A DNA stretch of 7,660 nucleotides from NCBI GenBank assembly GCA_003661015.1, contig QMVI01000050.1, positions 1-7,660 on the forward strand, in the 5' to 3' direction. A program made the position numbers and the translations under genes. Under the pieces are notes generated by a model. That model made no database searches. It was given only the letters and a program-made list of their open reading frames with translations, and was not told where the DNA came from. The DNA is from Methanosarcinales archaeon. GTDB taxonomy: Archaea > Halobacteriota > Methanosarcinia > DSM-18856 > Methermicoccaceae. Below, one piece after another: positions 4,974 through 7,660 of the stretch (its first letter is position 1; every line of letters starts with the position of its first letter).

Positions 4974-6050
4974 ATGTTAACAAAGTCTGAGCTTGAGAAA
5001 ATACTCGAGAGCTATGATGTTAATAAGATAACGGTATGCACCTTGTGCTCTCACTCGAGTTTACAGATATTCAATGGAGCAAGAAAAGAAGGACTTAAAA
5101 CGATGGGAATTTGTTTAAGAGGGAGGTCTAAGTTTTATGATGCCTTCCCACTTGGAAAGCCAGACAGAATAGTGGAAGTGGATTCTTATATGGAGTTAAT
5201 GGATTTGGAAGACTTCCTGTTATCTGAAAATGCAATAATCATACCACATGGTTCTATGGTGGAGTATGTTGGAGCCCAGAACTTTCTGTCCATAAAAGTT
5301 CCCACATTCGGAAACAGACATGTACTTGAGTGGGAAGCAGATAGGAGATAGGAAAGAAAATGGCTTGAAGAGGCTGGTGTCTCCACACCCCGGCATTATG
5401 ATAGTGTAGAAGAGGTTGATAGACCAGTCATAGTAAAGCTCTGGGGGGCAAAGGGAGGAAGAGGATTTTTTGTTGCAAAGGATGCAAAAGAGTTGAGAGA
5501 GAAGTTATCGAGACTTGATACAGAGGACTATACAATCCAAGAGTTCGTATTGGGAACGAGGTTTTATCTTCATTACTTTTACTCTCCTATCACAGAGGAA
5601 GGATATAAACTCAGCAAAGGCACACTTGAATTGCTTAGCATAGACCGAAGAATAGAAAGTAACGTGGATGAAATATACAAACTTGGCACACCATCTGAAA
5701 TAGAATCTTTGGGTGTCCCCATCACATATGTGGTGACTGGCAACATTCCCGTTGTCATAAGAGAATCACTCTTGCCAAAGGTATTTGAGATAGGTGAAGC
5801 AGTGGTAGAGAAGTCTTTTGAATTGTTTGGTGGTATGATAGGGCCTTTCTCGCTTGAGACGATATGCACAGACAATCTCGAATTCAAGGTTTTTGAAGTT
5901 TCAGCGAGAATAGTAGCTGGAACGAATCCGTTCATATCTGGTTCTCCCTATTCAGACCTCATAAGCGAAAAACTTTCAACAGGGAGGAGAATAGCGATAG
6001 AAATAAAAAGGGGTATTGAGAAGGATAAATTGAGCGAGGTGCTCTCATGA
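4974..6050 (+). CDS. purP: FAICAR synthetase PurP, full length across an in-frame UAG
   Basis: PurP is the archaeal ATP-grasp enzyme that makes FAICAR from AICAR, formate and ATP in purine synthesis. Read through the TAG at 5349 (codon 126), the frame is open for 358 residues, close to the roughly 360 usual for the family. The N-terminal domain has TVCTLCSHSSLQI, GICLRGRSKFYD, IIPHGSMVEY and VPTFGNRHVLEWEADRR. The linker continues directly with ERKWLEEAGVSTPRHYDS. The ATP-grasp domain has VIVKLWGAKGGRGFF (152-166), EFVLGTRFYLHYFYSP (190-205), DRRIESN (224-230), VTGNIPVVIRESLLP (254-268), GMIGPFSLE (287-295) and VFEVSARIVAGTNPF (306-320). Both halves look fully constrained, with no frameshift or missing motif, so I interpret UAG as sense (probably pyrrolysine). 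A recent nonsense mutation or sequencing error is the alternative. The downstream TTG (5493) cannot be a separate start, because the conserved ATP loop lies before it. The gene ends in ATGA shared with the S-layer gene. Confidence 0.88.
5349..5351 (+). other. In-frame UAG within purP (putative pyrrolysine codon)
   Basis: Codons run GCA GAT AGG AGA TAG GAA AGA AAA TGG CTT. The TAG sits between the N-terminal domain and the ATP-grasp domain, in the helix W-E-A-D-R-R-x-E-R-K-W-L-E-E-A-G. As I recall the family, this helix has one ordinary residue at that place and no gap. A solvent-exposed helix position would tolerate a lysine-like residue. Confidence 0.75.
6036..6041 (+). promoter_or_regulatory. 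Ribosome binding site of the S-layer gene
   Basis: GAGGTG followed by 5 nt and ATG 6047, the same spacing as in front of the ligase gene. It is embedded in the end of purP, so the surface-protein start is translationally coupled to purP. Confidence 0.75.
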
Positions 6051-7660
6051 AGAAATATTTGTTTGTATTGTTGCTTGTTCTATGTATGGGGGTTGCAGGC
6101 GGCATCCCCACTCTAAGTAATCCAGTTCCGAGCTCAAATCCTCAAACAAATGTTGGTGACTCGATAACGTTTCAGATTGACTTAAATGTTGGTGCAAACG
6201 AGAGTGCAAATGCGACTTGGTATGTTGATGGTACATCTGTCAGTACAAGTTCGAATCTCACAAACACCACACTGAGTTATTCCCCTTCATCTACCTATAC
6301 ATCGAACCCCGGAACATACAATGTAACTGTTTTAGTAACAAATAACGGCACAGATTCTTATACTTGGACATGGAGTGTTGTACCCGCTCCACCCACACTC
6401 ACATATGACCCCATATCAACCTCAATCACATTACAGCTATCTCAAAGCGAGGATTTTAAGATAAAAGCAGATCAAGATGTGAATGTTAGTTGGGTTCTCA
6501 GAGTAAACGGTAGTATTATTGATAGTTTAAATCGCTCAGTGTCTGCAGATGTGTGGGATACATACACATTCAGTGCAAGTTCGATAGGCGATTATACTCT
6601 AACAGCTACTGTGTCTAATGCAAACGGCTCAGACTCAGTTAGTTGGGATATAACTGTAATAACACAACCAGTGCTGTCAAATCCAAAACCCTCTTCACCA
6701 GTTATAACGGTTGAAGACGAATCTGTCGTTTTTTCAGTTGATGTTGACCAGTTATCAGATGTTAGCTGGTTCATAAATGGCACACTTGTGCAGACAACCA
6801 CAACAAACGGCACAGTCCAATTTTCACCTTCGTCATCCTACACGGGCGATGTTGGCACATATAATGTTACAGTTGAAGCAAAGGTTGACTCTCTTTCATC
6901 AAACTATACATGGATGTGGGAGGTGAAGCCAAAGACATACTACACTGGCAATACAGTATGGGTTGAAGGACAATCATCTACAACATACACATGGACTCCA
7001 TTGAGTTTTGGATGGTTCTACTACGATATCGATGGTGGTGTTGGCTCTGAGAGTATAACATTCAGGAATATAGATGCCGCCGATAGGGTCGTCAACGAAG
7101 GAGATGTCATATACACAACATCCCGAGACCTCGTGAATTATGAATACTCACCATGGGGCAAATACTACGTGATAGGATTCCTTGCAAAGAAGTACTTTGC
7201 AGGATACAACGACCAACCTGCAGGTACTGGAAATGTTAACGTACTGAGTAAGGGACAACTCCACCAAGTCCTCATAGACTCGGATGAGAAGAGAACGTTG
7301 TACGCAGGAGCATCTATACAGCTTGAAGAAGGGTATGAACTGTTTGCAAGAGAGATTGACCTCGAAGGCAATAGAGTATGGCTTGAGCTGAAGAAGGATG
7401 GAGAGGTCGTAGATTCAGACTTTGTCTCGGGTGGTGATACATACATCTACAAGAAAGATGTTGGTGATGTTGAGGATTTACCACTCATACTTGCAAGAGT
7501 GGGAGCAGTTTTCAGAGGAACTGAAACCAACGTTGTTTTCCTTCAGGGTCTGTTCCAGATATCTGAGGACTATGATGAGGTGAAGAGCGGAGACAGATAT
7601 GGAATGATGAAGATATCGAGTGTCAGCTCGAGAACAATAACAATGAAGAGTGATGATGAC
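6047..7660 (+). CDS. S-layer family surface glycoprotein (partial, C-terminus beyond window)
   Basis: The first 538 residues of an open frame that continues past the window. Residues 1-19 are a signal peptide: two lysines, a hydrophobic core LFVLLLVLCMGV, then A-G-G. Residues about 22-295 hold three Ig/PKD-like beta domains. From about 297 the protein matches the S-layer domain of Methanosarcina and relatives: FGWFYYDIDGG, GDVIYTTS, W-G-K-Y-Y-V-I-G-F-L-A-K-K-Y-F-A-G-Y, LIDSDEKRTLYAG, and GYELFAREIDLEGNRVWLEL. Proteins of this class usually carry two copies of that domain and a C-terminal membrane helix, neither visible here because of the cut. It is expected to be exported by Sec and to form or attach to the cell envelope. 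N-glycosylation sequons are numerous (at least 14), all between residues 51 and 288. The start ATG overlaps the purP stop (ATGA) and has a strong ribosome binding site. No in-frame TAG occurs. Confidence 0.88.
   Translation, partial: MKKYLFVLLLVLCMGVAGGIPTLSNPVPSSNPQTNVGDSITFQIDLNVGANESANATWYVDGTSVSTSSNLTNTTLSYSPSSTYTSNPGTYNVTVLVTNNGTDSYTWTWSVVPAPPTLTYDPISTSITLQLSQSEDFKIKADQDVNVSWVLRVNGSIIDSLNRSVSADVWDTYTFSASSIGDYTLTATVSNANGSDSVSWDITVITQPVLSNPKPSSPVITVEDESVVFSVDVDQLSDVSWFINGTLVQTTTTNGTVQFSPSSSYTGDVGTYNVTVEAKVDSLSSNYTWMWEVKPKTYYTGNTVWVEGQSSTTYTWTPLSFGWFYYDIDGGVGSESITFRNIDAADRVVNEGDVIYTTSRDLVNYEYSPWGKYYVIGFLAKKYFAGYNDQPAGTGNVNVLSKGQLHQVLIDSDEKRTLYAGASIQLEEGYELFAREIDLEGNRVWLELKKDGEVVDSDFVSGGDTYIYKKDVGDVEDLPLILARVGAVFRGTETNVVFLQGLFQISEDYDEVKSGDRYGMMKISSVSSRTITMKSDDD
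6110..6931 (+). repeat. Three divergent Ig/PKD-like domain repeats in the S-layer protein
   Basis: Protein-level repeats of about 85-90 residues at roughly residues 22-112, 118-205 and 209-295. Shared landmarks are an opening L-S/T-x-x-P with prolines and serines, a central W-x-x-(N/D)-G-(T/S), a G-T-Y-N-V-T-V or G-D-Y-T-L-T-A strand, and a closing W-x-W-x-V or S-W-D-I-T-V. Copies one and three are most alike (SNPxPSS opening; YSPSS and FSPSS; GTYNVTV). The DNA is too divergent to be a recent duplication. Confidence 0.65.

Noticed and set aside
5376..5389. Small hairpin GGTGT-CTCC-ACACC starting 24 nt after the purP UAG, a possible pyrrolysine insertion element
   Set aside because: A five-pair stem is easily found by chance, and UAG decoding by pyrrolysine does not require a fixed downstream structure. 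Nothing comparable was seen after the UAG at 789.
5493..6050. Second half of purP as a separate gene starting at TTG 5493
   Set aside because: The same frame is open and conserved from 5352, the ATP-binding KGGRG loop lies before 5493, and no ribosome binding site precedes the TTG. The halves form one protein across the UAG.
4974..6050. purP as a pseudogene
   Set aside because: Only one TAG interrupts it, with no frameshift, deletion or loss of motifs on either side, and a second gene in the window independently needs UAG to be sense. It remains the main fallback if no amber-decoding system exists in the genome.

Overview
The window is archaeal, most likely from a methanogen or anaerobic methane/alkane oxidiser of the Methanosarcinales and relatives (Halobacteriota). 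Four things point there: a PurP-type purine enzyme, the archaeal form of UMP kinase, a RimK-like ligase of the type that adds glutamate to tetrahydromethanopterin or F420, and a surface protein with the Methanosarcina-type S-layer domain. The DNA is AT-rich and AGA/AGG are the main arginine codons. Promoters are TATA boxes of archaeal type, and Shine-Dalgarno sites of the GAGGTG class mostly sit 5 nt before the start codon.

Layout: on the minus strand (1-707) a PUA-domain RNA-binding protein is followed, with an 11-bp overlap, by a small Cys4 zinc-ribbon protein that leaves the window. A 78-bp divergent promoter region separates them from a long plus-strand cluster: DUF434/DUF5616 protein (786-1415), RimK-family ATP-grasp ligase (1426-2277), soluble multi-PAS histidine kinase (2287-4272), UMP kinase pyrH (4294-4971), purP (4974-6050) and an S-layer protein (6047 to past the window end). 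Gaps are tiny or negative, so most of the cluster is probably one operon; pyrH lacks a ribosome binding site and may have its own start site. There is no gene-free stretch longer than 300 bases, and I saw no tRNA, rRNA, CRISPR or insertion sequence.

The main discovery is in how UAG is used. purP is interrupted by one in-frame TAG (5349-5351), yet both halves are intact, in the same frame, and together give a full-length FAICAR synthetase of 358 residues with no gap in the conserved linker. Independently, the conserved N-terminus of the DUF434 protein extends upstream of any usable start except an ATG at 786, whose second codon is TAG. These two cases suggest that UAG is a sense codon here, most plausibly pyrrolysine, in ordinary housekeeping genes rather than only in methylamine methyltransferases. 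The other complete genes end in TGA or TAA. The single possible TAG stop (1413, DUF434 gene) has a TGA 15 codons further on. A standard gene caller would split purP into two pieces and truncate the DUF434 protein. The pylTSBCD genes are not in the window, so the amino acid inserted is an inference.
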